A DNA stretch of 64,000 nt. It comes from Siphonodentalium dalli. Taxonomy: Eukaryota > Mollusca > Scaphopoda > Gadilida > Siphonodentaliidae. Below are positions 31,943 to 44,609 of this stretch, in pieces. Numbering within the stretch: the first letter of the stretch is position 1; each line of letters begins with the position of its first letter. The translations under genes and the position numbers were made by a program. The stretch spans positions 101,772,278 through 101,836,277 of the forward strand of contig CP136069.1 of the NCBI GenBank assembly GCA_032622095.1, read 5' to 3'. The notes below the pieces were generated by a model. That model was not told the DNA's origin. It did not search any database and saw only the letters and a list, made by a program, of their open reading frames with translations.

Positions 31943-31970
31943 TATCGGGAAATCAGCCTATTTCCCGATA
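31943..31970. other. Perfect 11-bp inverted repeat (TATCGGGAAAT)
   Basis: TATCGGGAAAT at 31943-31953 and its reverse complement at 31960-31970, with a 6-nt loop. Four more near-copies of ATCGGGAAAT or CCCGATA follow within 100 bp (31972-32060). This may be a subterminal repeat cluster of an unknown element. Confidence 0.6.
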
Positions 31971-32529
31971 GATCCCGATAGCATATATATAGTTATCGGG
32001 AAATGACGCAACGTTTTTCGGGAAATTATCGGAATATTTACATAAGTCTATCGGGATTCTATCAGAGTTTACTTTCATTTCGGAGTATCATATTCCGAAA
32101 ACAACGCATGTTGTTATGAGAAATCGTTACTATAAAGTTTTACAGTATCAGGGGACACGTCGTAGAACTATTATATGTAATTATAATGTGGTGATCAGTG
32201 GGTGCTACGTACAATATCGGTATTTTACCCGGACAATACACCTCACCAGAGCTGTTAAGTTTCACGGTTTGTCCGTGAGACTCACGGATTGCGATGGACA
32301 AAACCTCCAAAATACGGATGACCATCCAAATCTCCCGCATTGTGCGCATCCACTCTTGTCATAGGTAAGATCAAGAGTAATTTTATATTCATCATTATTC
32401 AGTACTGATCAGCAGTACTAATTGAGACTAATTAATGTTCACACCTTTCGTAGCTGTCGTAGAGGTATAAACAATAGATTTAATAATGCGACTTAATGTC
32501 TCCATTTCGATTGGAGGTAAAACTGTAGA

Positions 32530-32880
32530 CGAGTCCATTTTCACATTTTGTACTTTCGGTTTCGAGCATATCCGGCCGTATCTAGTGGAATTCTACGCAT
32601 TTTTACGTATTTTAAACGAAGTGTGTGCTTCTTTCTAAATGTTGCTGGTCTGAGAGGTGTGGAGCTGCATTGTTAGCACTCATTGATGAACAGTAACTGT
32701 TCTTAGTAACGGATTAGAGGTACACATTGTGAACGGAACGTGCACATTTCGTTTCGGATTAAAATTACAAGACGGTCATTTTGTACTTTCGTTTTCACCC
32801 ATTCATATCCGGTTGTAACCTTTGTATATCGTGTTAGTTTTTACTTATTTTAAACAACGTTTCTGCTTCTATTACAAAAG
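32530..32880. repeat. Diverged tandem duplication
   Basis: About 32536-32643 and 32773-32878 share TTTTGTACTTTCG, CATATCCGG, TTTTAAAC and TGCTTCT in the same order, an offset of about 235 bp. Confidence 0.55.
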
Positions 32881-34093
32881 CCAACTGGACATTCATTACC
32901 ATTTTATTTAGGTCTATATATTTATAAAATAAACACAGAAAACCAACTCATAAAAATTATGTAACCATCATCATAAAAATTATTTTTGGAACATGAACAT
33001 ATTTGGGTATATCTCCCGCAAAAATCTCCCGGATTGACATTTTCAAAACTTAACAGGTCTGCACCCCACCCATCTTCAAAATCAATTCGCGGGGAGCATA
33101 ATCAAATATGTATGCAGTTGTATACTATCTTCAAAGCTTGTGTTTGTAATATGTATAAATACCTCTGACTTTTAAATATGGAGGAAATAAAGATATAAAT
33201 ATATTATAGCAAATGTAAAAGATTTGTATTTATTCGCGAATCGCCGACGACACAATTAATGCATGCACAATCGAGTGCAGTCTTAACATAAGATGTCGTA
33301 TGTTCTATTTTTAGCCCAATTCCAGGAATTGGGGTCATCAATATTTACGTTTCTGGGAACACATGTGGCATTGCAGAGTAGGCCTATGTCTTGAAGACAA
33401 ATCATTATCAGATTTCACACAATGAACGGATTTATAAAACAATTTCAAACATGGGACAACTCCAGCTTAAAAAAATATCGGGCCTGTATACATAGCCTAG
33501 GCGAAATTTATTGCAATGTGCGACAGCATTTGATGTGCTTTATAACGCAATTGCATTTTTGTTTACCAGCACATGCATGGATCGCACACAACAAAACTCG
33601 CCAGTAGACAGCAGTAGAAAGACAAAGTTTTAGCATTAACAATTTAGCAGTAATATTCCATAGTTTGTTCATGAATCGTAGTATGGTAAATAAAGAGCGT
33701 CTATTACAGACCTGTGAAAATATGCGAAACCCAGAAAAAAGTGCTAAAAGTTACCAGTTTGACAGTGTTTTCTGCATTTCATGAGAGCATTAAAGTATAT
33801 TCCTTTAATATTGAAATATTTAAAGAACACAGTTTCATACTTTTTCTGTTTTAATGCATTATTTGGTGAGAGAAATGTAAAATAGATCGTAAAAATATAT
33901 TAATCAATTGAATTATACAGTGAGTGAGTTACTTGAGTTAACTATCACTCTTTGATTGATTAATTGATTTTATTGACAATGATAATAACACATATATAAA
34001 TACAATAGATTGCTGATGTATAACTTAAAAGGAGCAAACACAAGAATTGTACATAGTTTGTTCAGCTTCAGATATCCTTTTATTTGTGATGAT
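32881..34093. other. No gene seen
   Basis: Unique-looking AT-rich sequence. ORFs of about 60 codons show no family resemblance. Confidence 0.35.
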
Positions 34094-36760
34094 AACGAGA
34101 GGCCGATCACGATCGGCAGATGTTAACCCATCCCTTGGCGATAACAATTTAATATGATCGGATAAATGAGAGTTTTGGTGTTGAATTATAGAGTATACTG
34201 TTATGTACTATTAGGCCAGACCAATTTAATTACTTGTTTTACGAACGACTGGGAAAAAAATATGTAGATGCAGGAGGGAATAAAAAAAAAAATAATATTC
34301 CTAAAAAAAATTCAGAAATGACCGATATACATCCCATAGCTTCTAAATAATGTAATAAGTAGTGAATAAGGTAATCAAACTTTATTCAATAAGAAATAAC
34401 TCAAAACAAAACAGATATAGTATGTAATTATCCATGTCTTCTAGCTTGTGGTACTGTGACTTGGGAAGACCTGAGTTAATTGGTAATTAATATGTTTTGT
34501 TCTGTGGGTGTTCTGAAAGTTGCTAGTAACTTGCTACTGAAAGATGTTTACCATATTGTACAATACATGCATGTTGGTGGGTACATTATATGGTGGATAA
34601 TGAGTTTGGATACGGTAAAAACACTGATAGATACCACTTGCATATCAGACCCATAGAAGAATATGTGCTCGTATTAATTGACATATCTGAAACCCATGAT
34701 AAAATCGGCAATATCTCATCGATCCTCGTATATATTTTTAGGTTCGACATGCAATTTCCAGATCTATATCCATGTGTTCTACAAGTGACGAAAATTCAGA
34801 TCAATTGACGACAATTGATCTGAGAAGAAGATACAATTACAGATTGTCTTTTGTTCCAAATACGGAGTCGAGAAAGAGGCTACGACATGTTATTAAAATT
34901 TACCAATGAACCCAAGCATTTTCTAAGTCACAAACCAGGGGAAGACAATAGCCAGTTTATTGGATGCCAAGATCATTAATCATGATAGCCTTTAATACTA
35001 ATCATGAACACAAATATTAAACAAGAACTTGGCAATACCAAGAACCAATGTCTGACATAGAAAAATAGACGTGAGGTCTTGCCTACCGCTGATATATCAG
35101 TTTCTACAGTTTTTACTACATGTATTAAATCAGTTGAAGCAACAGTTCACCTCACTAAATGTCACGGATACTACATCAGAAAGACTCAATTGAACTAGCT
35201 TTTGCTTCAGCGTCCGTTGCGTGTCTGTTAGTATTTTTAAGCTGAAGTAATCTGCAGTCGCCATTCTATTTCGGACATGTTTCACTAACAACGGAAGTTA
35301 TGCACGCTGACAGATGTAAACAAAAGGTCACGGAACAGGAACCGGAACGCATAACTCGGAAGGCCGGAATACGGAGCGTTATAATCCGGAATACACAACT
35401 CGTAGGGGAAACGAAATCACTAAAATCCGGAAAACGTAATTTTTTCTCTGGGAAGAAAAGTGTATTATTTTTATTCGGTTTTGGCGGAAAAAGCTATCGG
35501 CGGTGTTCGTAAAACAAGTAATTAAATTGGTCACGCCTTATAGACAAATGTACATAACACAAATTATTGGAATTTATGGGTCACTGGCATTTATATAAGA
35601 GAATGCACTGGTACAGGATATGTAATGCTAAACCGCCACAGCCAGCAAGCCCATGGGTTAAATGTGTAGGTGTGACCTGGACATGGAATACTTGGGTTAA
35701 GAGAGTCCAATTTAAGTTTACAATAATAATGTGTCCTAGGATAGAGATAAGCAACCTCACCACTGACCCATTAATATCAATTATATAGCAGAGCTGTCAA
35801 AATATCACAGGAATTGTTTATGTTGAACACTGACCTCTCTATTAAACCAATAACAATTATAATGATATCAGACCATCTGAAGATTATCAGAAGATATAAC
35901 TCTGCAGCACAGATGTCCAAGTCTACTGTTAATATCATGTGATGTTTATTGTTGAATCTTTATTTTAAATTAGTTGCCATAGCCTTATGTATCAGATTAT
36001 TTGCACATTGGCATAAGAGACATCAGAAAATAATATAGCCTTATCAATAGCTAAGTAGTCCAAAGGCAATTGGTGAATTGAATTTAATGTTGCTCCAAAC
36101 AGATTTACCAGTACACAACACAAGATTTTGGACCGATTTAATCAAATTTGGTGTGGTGATTCGGGTACCCTTGGCAGAGTTATAATGGTGTTAGTTTTTC
36201 AATTTTTTTTAACTTATTTAAAAAAATTAAAGGGACACATTGGAAATCTTTTTATCATAATCATCAATATCTAAATGAAAACAAATGACAATGTCAATGA
36301 CATTTTTTTTATTATTATTATAAAAGTTAAAAATAATTTTTTTTTTAAATCTATTGAAACAAAAAAAAAATCGAAAAAGGGTCATAACTCCTTTAAAATT
36401 AATCGGATCAAACCCATATTCGGACTCGATCTGTATTTTGGGCTGTGAAACTCACATACCAAATTTGGTTGCAATCAGATAAAAAATGTTTGAGTTATGG
36501 CAGAATGCGTGAATTATAAGTTGAAAAAGGGCCATAACTCTGTAACAAAATCTCGGATCAAACCCAAATTCGAACTCGATCTGTATTTTGGGCTCAGAAA
36601 CCCATAAACAAAATTTGGTTTCGATCGGATAGAAAATGTTTGAGTTATCGCATTACTCGTAAAGTGTCTATGGACAGACAGACAGACAGACAGACAGACG
36701 GACGAACGGTCAATCCGGGCAACGACACTATGTTTACCATACTATGGTATGGGTAAACAT
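34094..36760 (+). mobile_element. Helitron-like element, family 1, interrupted by a Harbinger-like insertion
   Basis: The left end is AACGAGAGGCCGATCACGAT with CGGCAGATGTTAACCC. Its interior is split at 34213/35538 by an inverted-repeat transposon. It continues with the TATATAAGAGAATGCACTGG block, GGTACCCTTGGCAGAG, two tandem units (36370-36650), (GACA)n, and the hairpin TTTACCATACTATGGTATGG with GTAAACAT ending at 36760. Another family 1 left end starts at the next base. Confidence 0.75.
34214..35537. mobile_element. PIF/Harbinger-like element, 1.32 kb, non-autonomous
   Basis: Terminal inverted repeats start GGCCAGACCAATTTAATTAC (left) and GGCGTGACCAATTTAATTAC (right, reverse complement) and extend about 33 bp to TTGTTTTACGAAC. 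Both sides are flanked by TTA. The unfilled site at 6790-6810 reads GTACTATTATAGAC, confirming a single TTA duplicated on insertion. TTA/TAA duplication with GGC-starting ends fits PIF/Harbinger. The interior has two ORFs of about 70 codons without a recognisable transposase, and a CCGGAA-word cluster at 35325-35440. Confidence 0.85.
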
Positions 36761-38107
36761 AACGAGAGGCCGATCACGATCGGCAGATGTTTAACCCATA
36801 CCTTGGCGATAGCGACTAGCCATAACTGATAATTTGTCAAAGATATGATCACAGGAATTAATCCATATATCAGTACCCAACTTGAAATCAAAAGCTCAAA
36901 TAATTTGTCTTAAGGGTTAAAGTATTTGGGTTGGGGAGGAGTAGTTTTAAATCTCATAACTCTGTCCCTATTCACACAAGGACCTCTCACAGTGAGATCC
37001 AATGGTTTAGTGATTTCGGAGGACATGTTTAAGAGTTTAAGTTAACTCATTGGAAGCAAAAGTGATAAATCCCTATCTTTGCCACTTTTGACATGCCAGA
37101 TATTCAAAATTTATTATTCACTTCTAAAGAGAAATTATAATTGTTGACAAGCCAGACTGCTTAGAACGACATATATGTAGGGGATTCCATCTCGTATTTA
37201 AATGGTACTTTAATTACCCCCCCCCCCCCTTCCCCCATTCTCCCCAGTTATTTGTTTATCAAACATGGACAGATATAAGATCAGATCTGACCTGTGTATT
37301 AAATAAGATTAAGTGTTTCATAACAGGGGTGTATGGTTTTCAAAAATATATGTAGTTTATACAATTCAAAAGTATTATCTATATAATGTTATACAGACAT
37401 AATATGATGGGGATGCTGGCCCCTATGACCACTAAATCGTTCATATAAAAGAAAGTAAGTTAGCCCTCATTTGAATGGTTTCACACATTAAAATGTTTTA
37501 CAAGTAGCTTGGGCACTAAAAGCCACAACCTTCAATGTTAATCTTCTAAGTGCTCTGTGGCCCCTAAAATTCAATCAACCATGAAAATGTGAACAAATGG
37601 GAAAATAAGGTTCCTGGAAGTACTAACATCTACCATATTGATTTTCAAAACAAGTCATCACTTACAATAGTCATGTATATTTATCTGCCTGTTTCCCATT
37701 GCATAGATAAATCATATTGGCTATCAGCTGTTGTTTTAATTTCAAATTGAAAGCACGTGTCTGAAGGGTTAATATATTTTTCAAAAATAAATTAATCAGT
37801 CAATACCAAAATTGATAGAAGTGAATAGTGTGCAAAGATACCCAATAGATATTAAGAGATATGAGGAAGAATCCATGTACATTATAGCATGTGTCTATGG
37901 AAACCTTGGAAAGGGTTAATTATTTTTGAAGCAAATTAATGGAATTTAGAAGACACTTATTATATAGGTGAGGGGGGCCCTTATCTCACTCGTAAAGTGT
38001 CTACGGACAGACAGACAGACAGACGGACAGACAGACGGACGAACGACGAGTGGTCAATCCGGGCAACGACACTATGTTTACCATACTATGGTATGGGTAA
38101 ACATAAA
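36761..38107 (+). mobile_element. Helitron-like element, family 1, joined head to tail
   Basis: The left end AACGAGAGGCCGATCACGAT follows directly on the right end of the preceding copy. The interior is mostly unique, with a 13-nt C run at 37217-37229. The tandem core is reduced to the tail (ACAGACAGACAGACGGACAG at 38007-38040), and the right end is TTTACCATACTATGGTATGG with GTAAACATAAAA. This is a complete element by its ends. Confidence 0.7.
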
Positions 38108-38640
38108 AATGGGTTGTTTTGTGCAACACAACTAAAAATCATATTTAGAAAATAGCCTTAATTTTTACCACCCCTACTTTTATTCTGCCCCCTACTCTTA
38201 TTTGATTCTGGGATATTTTCCACCCCCTATGTTTATTCCGCACCCTTCTTTTTTTTGGATCCCGAGAGTAATTAAGCTCAATCCATAGTCAGAGAGAAGC
38301 ACCATAGCAGTTAAAGACAAATAGTTAAGACATTAAGTAGATAAACATCATAGCAACTCCATTTATATGCTTATTACATTGGAATGATGTTTTTTTTTTT
38401 ATTGTTATTTTTTTATTATGTTTTGTGTTAGCTGCATATTAAAAAATTCATGGGATCATTTAGATGGGAGAATAGGGTTAATATTTCCGATTCAAAAACC
38501 AATCAATACCTGAACAACTATACAAGTGAGGGATGTATAGACCTGGATATAAAATGATTGATAATGATTAGATATAAAATGTTTTAATGCAGAATTTTCA
38601 GATAGCTAGAGGTACAGCACTGCTCACAGTAAGTGACCTG
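38108..38640. repeat. Dispersed repeat shared with 29530-29760
   Basis: AAGTAGATRAACATCATAGC, TTTTGTGTYAGCTGCATATT and GAGGGATGTATAGACCTGGA recur in order. No coding capacity. Confidence 0.5.
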
Positions 38641-38900
38641 CTTTAACGAGGTGTACATGCGTTAGTACCGCGGCGTAATACCACGTGATACCACCGATTC
38701 GCGGTTGCACTACCGTGTGGTACCGCAGCCATGTGAACGGATAAGTACACATAAGTGTGTTGATGGGCACGAGAGGTCGAGACGTTCGCGGTACCACTGC
38801 ATTGCCAACGGTAACGAATGCTAGTACCGCGGTGACATGCGGTAATACACCGAGTAAAATGCGGTGACATTACCGCAACGCGGTAGCATTGTTTTAACAA
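38640..38900. repeat. Cluster of GCGGTA / TACCGC words
   Basis: A 260-bp CpG-rich patch in which TACCGCGG, GCGGTA, GGTACCGC and ATACCAC words recur more than ten times on both strands. The patch contrasts with AT-rich flanks. No ORF with known similarity is seen. Confidence 0.55.
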
Positions 38901-40379
38901 GGTTAATGACGGGAGGCGATGTGTGACTGCCAATCTGCAAACAAATGGCGTTCGTCGACAGTCTCCATGAACTGTATTGCCAATACACAAATAGTGTGAG
39001 CCAAATGCCAAAATGTGCGGCTGATTGTCTTACCGAGTGACTGAGTGTATCAAACAAACGTACGAATATACAAAACAATTTAAATGATCTTTGAATTCAG
39101 TATGTTTTTGTTTTTTTGCAACAAACACTTTCCATTTAGTTAATGTTATTGTCGTTACTCAGATTATCAGATTTGTGTGCAATTATCTTGAGCGAACCAA
39201 ACAGACTTATTATATAGAGGAATACTTCCCCCCTTTCCAATGCCAAAGACGCATGAGTTTCATCCGAATCGTGATTAGATAAGAATATGTGAAAATAATT
39301 TGTACCCTGAACTGCTGAGTACAACAAATGCAGGCGACCGCTAAACATTGCAAGAGATCAAACAATGCCGCCGGACAATAATCACGGATGCGCACGTGCT
39401 CAGTGAATGTTGACGTAGCAAATTCAAATATTTTCCAAACGCAATACGTCGGGTTATTGTCAGAGAATTTACAAATGTTCAGTTGCGATATGGACGCTAG
39501 ATTTTACTGTGGTTCGAACTTATACAGCGGTAGTGGACCCAAATAAGTTTGAGCTATTTGGTATTGCATTCAATGCAGAACAAACAATTATATATATTTT
39601 AGTTTTCATCCCTTTTATGTACCTCCAATTTATTTGTACTTGAAAGTTAAATGGATACTTTTCACCCATCGTGAACCCCATGGTATCTGGAGACATGCAC
39701 GTGCTTCATTGTTTGATGTACTGGCAATTTACTGTGTGTCAATCACATGCCGTGATGTTGAGTGTTTCGAATCTCAGCATTGCATTCGGTACTTTGAACT
39801 GTAACTTCATTCTCCCGACTAATTGGTCAATAAAATTTAACCTTTATCTATAACTTTCAATGATATACGCCATGTACGTGCTGATCACGGTATCGGTATC
39901 TCTCACCCACAAACTTTGTGGCAACATCAAACAAGAATTACGTTAGCATTGTCAAGAAATTGTGCACCTGCTACATCGTAACTGGTTGAGTGAACATGAT
40001 TTATGAATACTTGGTGTCACTTTCTCTGCGAGATTCCCTTTCATCCTCTATCAAAGAAAGGACCATGATGCCACGGCTTTGTCTTTAACTATTCAAAAGT
40101 CGTAATTCAGTATTGATTGTAAATTATATCGGTATCACTGCAAGTCGCATGGGACTTCACCTTGTTTATACGAAACGTTGCTTTATTTGTGTTTCACTTT
40201 TATGTTTTGATTTTAGTACAGGGAAAATATATGTAGTCGGGAAAAAGGTTTAGGGTCGGCATCCAAAAACCGAAATACCGGAAACACACCTATTTTTTGT
40301 TTTTGGCACAAGATATAAAATTACACACCATGTATCCAACCTCGTAACGCTATCGTGCATATACATAGCCCGAGAGAGG
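38901..40379. other. No gene seen
   Basis: Unique AT-rich sequence with moderate CpG. The ORFs are short and overlap on both strands. Confidence 0.35.
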
Positions 40380-40620
40380 ATGTTAATATTTTTAAGCAAA
40401 TAAACCAAATGACTCCCACTATGCAGGTTAGGGGTGTGTTATCATAAACTATGCCAAGAACTATAAACATAATCAATGGAAATATTTGAGTTATGAAATC
40501 GGATAGAATGGGGTTAATCTTACCCAAACTAATGAACTGATAAACACAAAAAGTCTATAAAAAGCATGTCATTGGATTTAGAAACCCATACAATAAGTCA
40601 GTCTCTAATGTCATGAACCT
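40380..40620. repeat. Dispersed repeat with TATGCAGGTTAGGGGTGTGT phrase, copy 3
   Basis: Ordered phrases as in copies near 14870 and 30000. It ends CAATAAGTCAGTCTC. Confidence 0.6.
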
Positions 40621-41013
40621 GTTTCAACAAAGGGGTTAACTTAATATTGTATAGAAAACAGAACTGGACCAGAGAGTCATCAAACACAGTTTTGACAGAT
40701 TTTATCAACAGACTCTGCTAGCAATGCTGTCTACCAGTACCAGTATCTATCTAGTGTCCAGCTAAACATAACTCAATGCCAATAATACAATCTCTGTGTG
40801 ATGTGAGAAGTTCTATTCTAAGCTCACAGTGCCGGCATTAATTACATTATCAGTTACTTGAATTTTAAATGGCCATAACTCTTAAAATATACTGGACCAA
40901 ACTCAAATTTGAACCGGATATGTAGTTCGGGGTGAGGACCATATGTACCAAATTTGGTGCTGATCAGATGAAAAATATTTAAGTCAACACAGCTTGGATG
41001 AATTCTGTTTAAA

Positions 41014-41552
41014 AACAAGAGCAGAAAGGGTTAACTAAACGATACCAAAAACCATACAGATGAAGAACATACTAAGAAAAACCTAGGTAAGAAATATAAG
41101 GCATATCAGAAGAAAATTGTTTGACTTAGATGCATCAGATAGCATTTGTGTGCAGGTTTAAGTATTTTCTAAACCAATCAACCAATCGATACCAAAAACT
41201 ATACAGGTGAGGTGTGCGTCATCATAAACCTACATATCAAATATGAACACAATCGGACAAAAAATACTTTGGTTACAGCATCGGGATAGCTCATGCATAT
41301 GTGCGGATGCAAAGTGTTAATAATTTCTAAACTGATCAACTGAACGATGCCAAAAAATATACAGGTGAGGAGTGTGTCATCATAAATATGCACATAAAAT
41401 TAGAACACGATCCGATAAAAAATATTCAAGTAATCGAATCGGATAGCAAGTGTCTACGGACAGACAGACAGACAGACAGACGGCCGAACGACGGATGGTT
41501 GATCCGGATGTCGGCAGTATGTGTACCATACATGGTATGGGTACACATAAAA
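41014..41552 (+). mobile_element. Helitron-like element, family 1b
   Basis: The left end AACAAGAGCAGAAAGGG is followed by about three units with AAACTATACAGGTGAGG, GTGTGTCATCATAAA and AAAAAATATT. The tail is GGACAGACAGACAGACAGAC, and the right end GTGTACCATACATGGTATGG with GTACACATAAAA is a variant of the family 1 hairpin. The same GAACTGATAA and ATCATAAAC phrases occur in the dispersed repeats at 14870, 30000 and 40380. Those may be related cores without ends. Confidence 0.6.
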
Positions 41553-41738
41553 ATTGGATATTCTGATTAATGACAATAGCTCACAACAGCCCAAAGGCGT
41601 TAAGCTATTAATAAGTTTTTGTAAGAGGCCAAAAATTTGCCCTATATTCATCAAAATTGTGGCTGTCCCACGAAATTACAAATTTCGTTCCACAGTTTGT
41701 CATTCTGTCCCATTCTATTCCACACTAGTCTGGTCGTT

Positions 41739-42900
41739 GAGACTCGATTTTGAGGTGAACCTAGAACAAATTGTTTACAAGCTGTTTTTGGAGTCATTTT
41801 GTCGGGCAGAATCTGGGGAAGAATATATCCGAAATCCGCTAAATTCCGCTTTGGGGAAAATTTTCCACAGCTCGTTGAAATGGGGTCCAATTTATGGGTT
41901 TTTGTGTAAATTTTGCTGATCCTTATTAGTCTAGTCAATCTGATGGAAAGAAAAACCCAACCGTGAACAAATTACTATGCAATGTCTTTTGGTGTGTTGA
42001 AAGTGACTATATCCATATGATAACATAACCAAAATCCCCGTAAACCCCAGGGTGGGAAAATCGTCATTTTTGGGTGAAAAGACAGGTATATGTAAACAAA
42101 AATGGTGAAAATTGTAATTTTATGGTTGAGACTCAGATTTTATGGTGAACCTATATTAAATTGGAAACAAGATGTTGTTGATGTTATTTTAACGGGCAGA
42201 ATCTGGGGAACAATATATCCAAAATCCGCTAAAATACGCGTTGGGAAAAAATTTCTACAGCTCGTTGAAATGGGGTCCTATTTATGGCTTTTTGTGTAAA
42301 TTTTGCTGTTCCTTATTAGTCTAGTCAATCTGATGGAAAGAAAAACCTAACCGTGAACAAATTACTATGCAATGTCGTTTGGTGTGTTTGAATGTGACTA
42401 TATCCATATGATAACATAACCAAAATCCCCGTGAATACCAGAGTGGGAAAATCGTCATTTTTGGGTGAAAAGTCAGGAATATGTAAACAAAAATGGTGAA
42501 AACTGTAATTTTCTGGTTGAGACTCAGATTTTAAGGTGAACCTATATTAAATTGGCAACAAGCTGTTGGTGTTATTTTGTTGGGCAGAATATGGGGAACA
42601 ATATATCCAAAATTCGCTTTGGGGGAAATTTTCCACATGTCTTTGAAATAGGGTCCTATTTGTGTCTTTTTTGTGTCAAGTTTGCAGTTCCTTATTAGTC
42701 CAGTCAAACGGAAGGAAGGAAACGCCCAACCATGAAAAAAATTTGCTTTCGGTCTTTTTGAGTGTGAATATACTCATATAATAACATATCCAAAATCCCC
42801 ATGAACCAGAAGTCGTAATTTTTGAGTCAAAATACTGGAATATGTAAACAAAAATGGTGAAAATTGGAATTTTTTTAATAAACAAATCTGCCGACCATAA
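41739..42900. repeat. Tandem repeat, about 390 bp unit, three copies
   Basis: GAGACTC-AGATTTTATGGTG starts units at 41739, 42128 and 42519, spaced 389 and 391 bp. Each runs through TTTTGTNGGGCAGAATMTGG, TTCCTTATTAGTC and AAATCGTCATTTTTGGGTG. A fourth, degraded unit ends near 42900. Confidence 0.8.
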
Positions 42901-43439
42901 ACGCTCAGTCGAGTTCCCTGACTGCCAAATGTGACCATATAATAATATATCCAAAATATCCATGCGTCTAATGAAGGGAAAGTCGTTAATTTAGATACAA
43001 ATGAAGAAAATATGTAAGAAAATGGTGAAAATTGGAATATTTGTCTGGGAACCAGGTCTGCCAAAATGCTTCTCCAGACTGGGGACCCATTTTTTCGTAA
43101 TGTCTGCTCCAACTAATTTGTCGCTAACATGTGGCCGTGAATATTACGGGGCAATATGGCGGCAATTTCCTGGAGTGTACTACCATTCACTACATTGACC
43201 TCTAAATGTATTAATGTGACAGAAACGCATTATTCCTGTTGCCATAGCATAATTATTCCTGTCATTTCCTGCATAATTTGACCCTAATACTATAAAATGG
43301 CGAATCCTAATCCGTTATAGTAAGTCATATCCCGAGGATTGGGCAATTCGATGTCTAAGCAGTCTTCAAAATGACAGCGAAAATGGCAGTCGGAAGTGAA
43401 CAATTGAAGTGTATTTTTTTCTTACGATATCGAATAAAC

Positions 43440-44600
43440 TTATAGCCATATGTAGTCATATATGCCACCATACGAGTTTGCAAAGCCACCAATAGTTTCA
43501 TAATACATCAAATGATTGTCCCAAACCACACAACGAGTCCGCCAAACCATATACAGAGTTACAAAAACCATCTGGTATCCAAAAAAACCAACATGTGAGT
43601 ATCCAAATGGGTCCCAAATCCATACGACGGGCGCCCCAAATCCAAACATTGCTCCAAACCATCGACAGGGTGTCCCAATCTACCAAACGAGTTTCACAAA
43701 CCACCAGACTGATGTAGACTGAGGTAGGTAGCTCCCCAAACGATACTCAACTGGTGTCATTACTCACACATATAGTCCCCAAACCATGCATTTGGTATTC
43801 CAACTCACCCAAAATGAGTGTCACAAGCCACAAAATGAGTGTCTCAATCGACCTGATTAAGGACCCAAACCAAACAACGAATGTTCCCAAACCACACCAG
43901 TAGTGCTCCATACGTTGCAACCTATGTTTGAAACAACATAATAGGTGTGTCCCAAGCCATCCAGTAGGTTCCAGAAATATCCAATGAGTGTCCATAACCA
44001 TCAGATGAGTAAAACACACAATGATGAGCACCAATTGAGTGTGTCAAACCACTCAATCAGTGCCCCAAACCACGCAATGGGTGTACCAGTCACCAAACCA
44101 TCCATCTGGTGTTCGAAACCACACGATAGACAGATATCCAATATGTAGCCCATGCCATATGTCATACAACATACAACTGTCGTCTCAATCCAGTCAACTG
44201 TAGTGTCCCAAACGACCCAACCAGTGACCCAATCGGCCACGCAGTGTCTCAATGCACATAACCAGTATCTAAAATCTATAGCGAGTGTCCCAAACCACTC
44301 AATGTGAACACTCCACCCAATTGGTGTCCCAAAATCATCCAACTGAAGTCACAAATTACCCAGCGGGTGACCCAAACCATAAAACTAGCTTCATAAACCA
44401 TCCAACAAGTTCCCTATCCACCAACTGCACAGGACTGGTGTTGCGAACCAACAACCAACTGTCATATCAATACATCTACAATAGTGTACAAAACCCTCCA
44501 TCGAGTATTTCACACGATCAAGTGAGTTTGTCAAACTATCCAATGAGTTTACCAAAACATAGTTTGATATATTTGAAGGATGGTTTTGTGCACTAGTTTG
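43440..44600. repeat. Degenerate short tandem array of CCAAACCA-type words
   Basis: Words such as GTCCCAAACCA, CAATGAGTGTC and ACCATCCA recur about every 35-45 bp. On translation they give runs like NHPMSVPNH, but frames are interrupted and the array is present in inverted form at 45015-45480. It is a DNA-level repeat. Confidence 0.7.
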
Positions 44601-44609
44601 GGACACCTA

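Noticed and set aside
31749-35763. Two 60-codon minus-strand ORFs both ending ILYQCILLYKC
   Set aside because: The shared end is the reverse translation of the TATATAAGAGAATGCACTGG phrase of family 1 elements. The remainder does not align as protein.
38643-39011. 122-codon minus-strand ORF
   Set aside because: Covers the GCGGTA-word patch. Overlapping frames are also open and no domain is seen.
39500-39540. GGTTCGAAC phrase as a possible tRNA T-arm
   Set aside because: No acceptor stem, D-arm or anticodon arm can be drawn around it.
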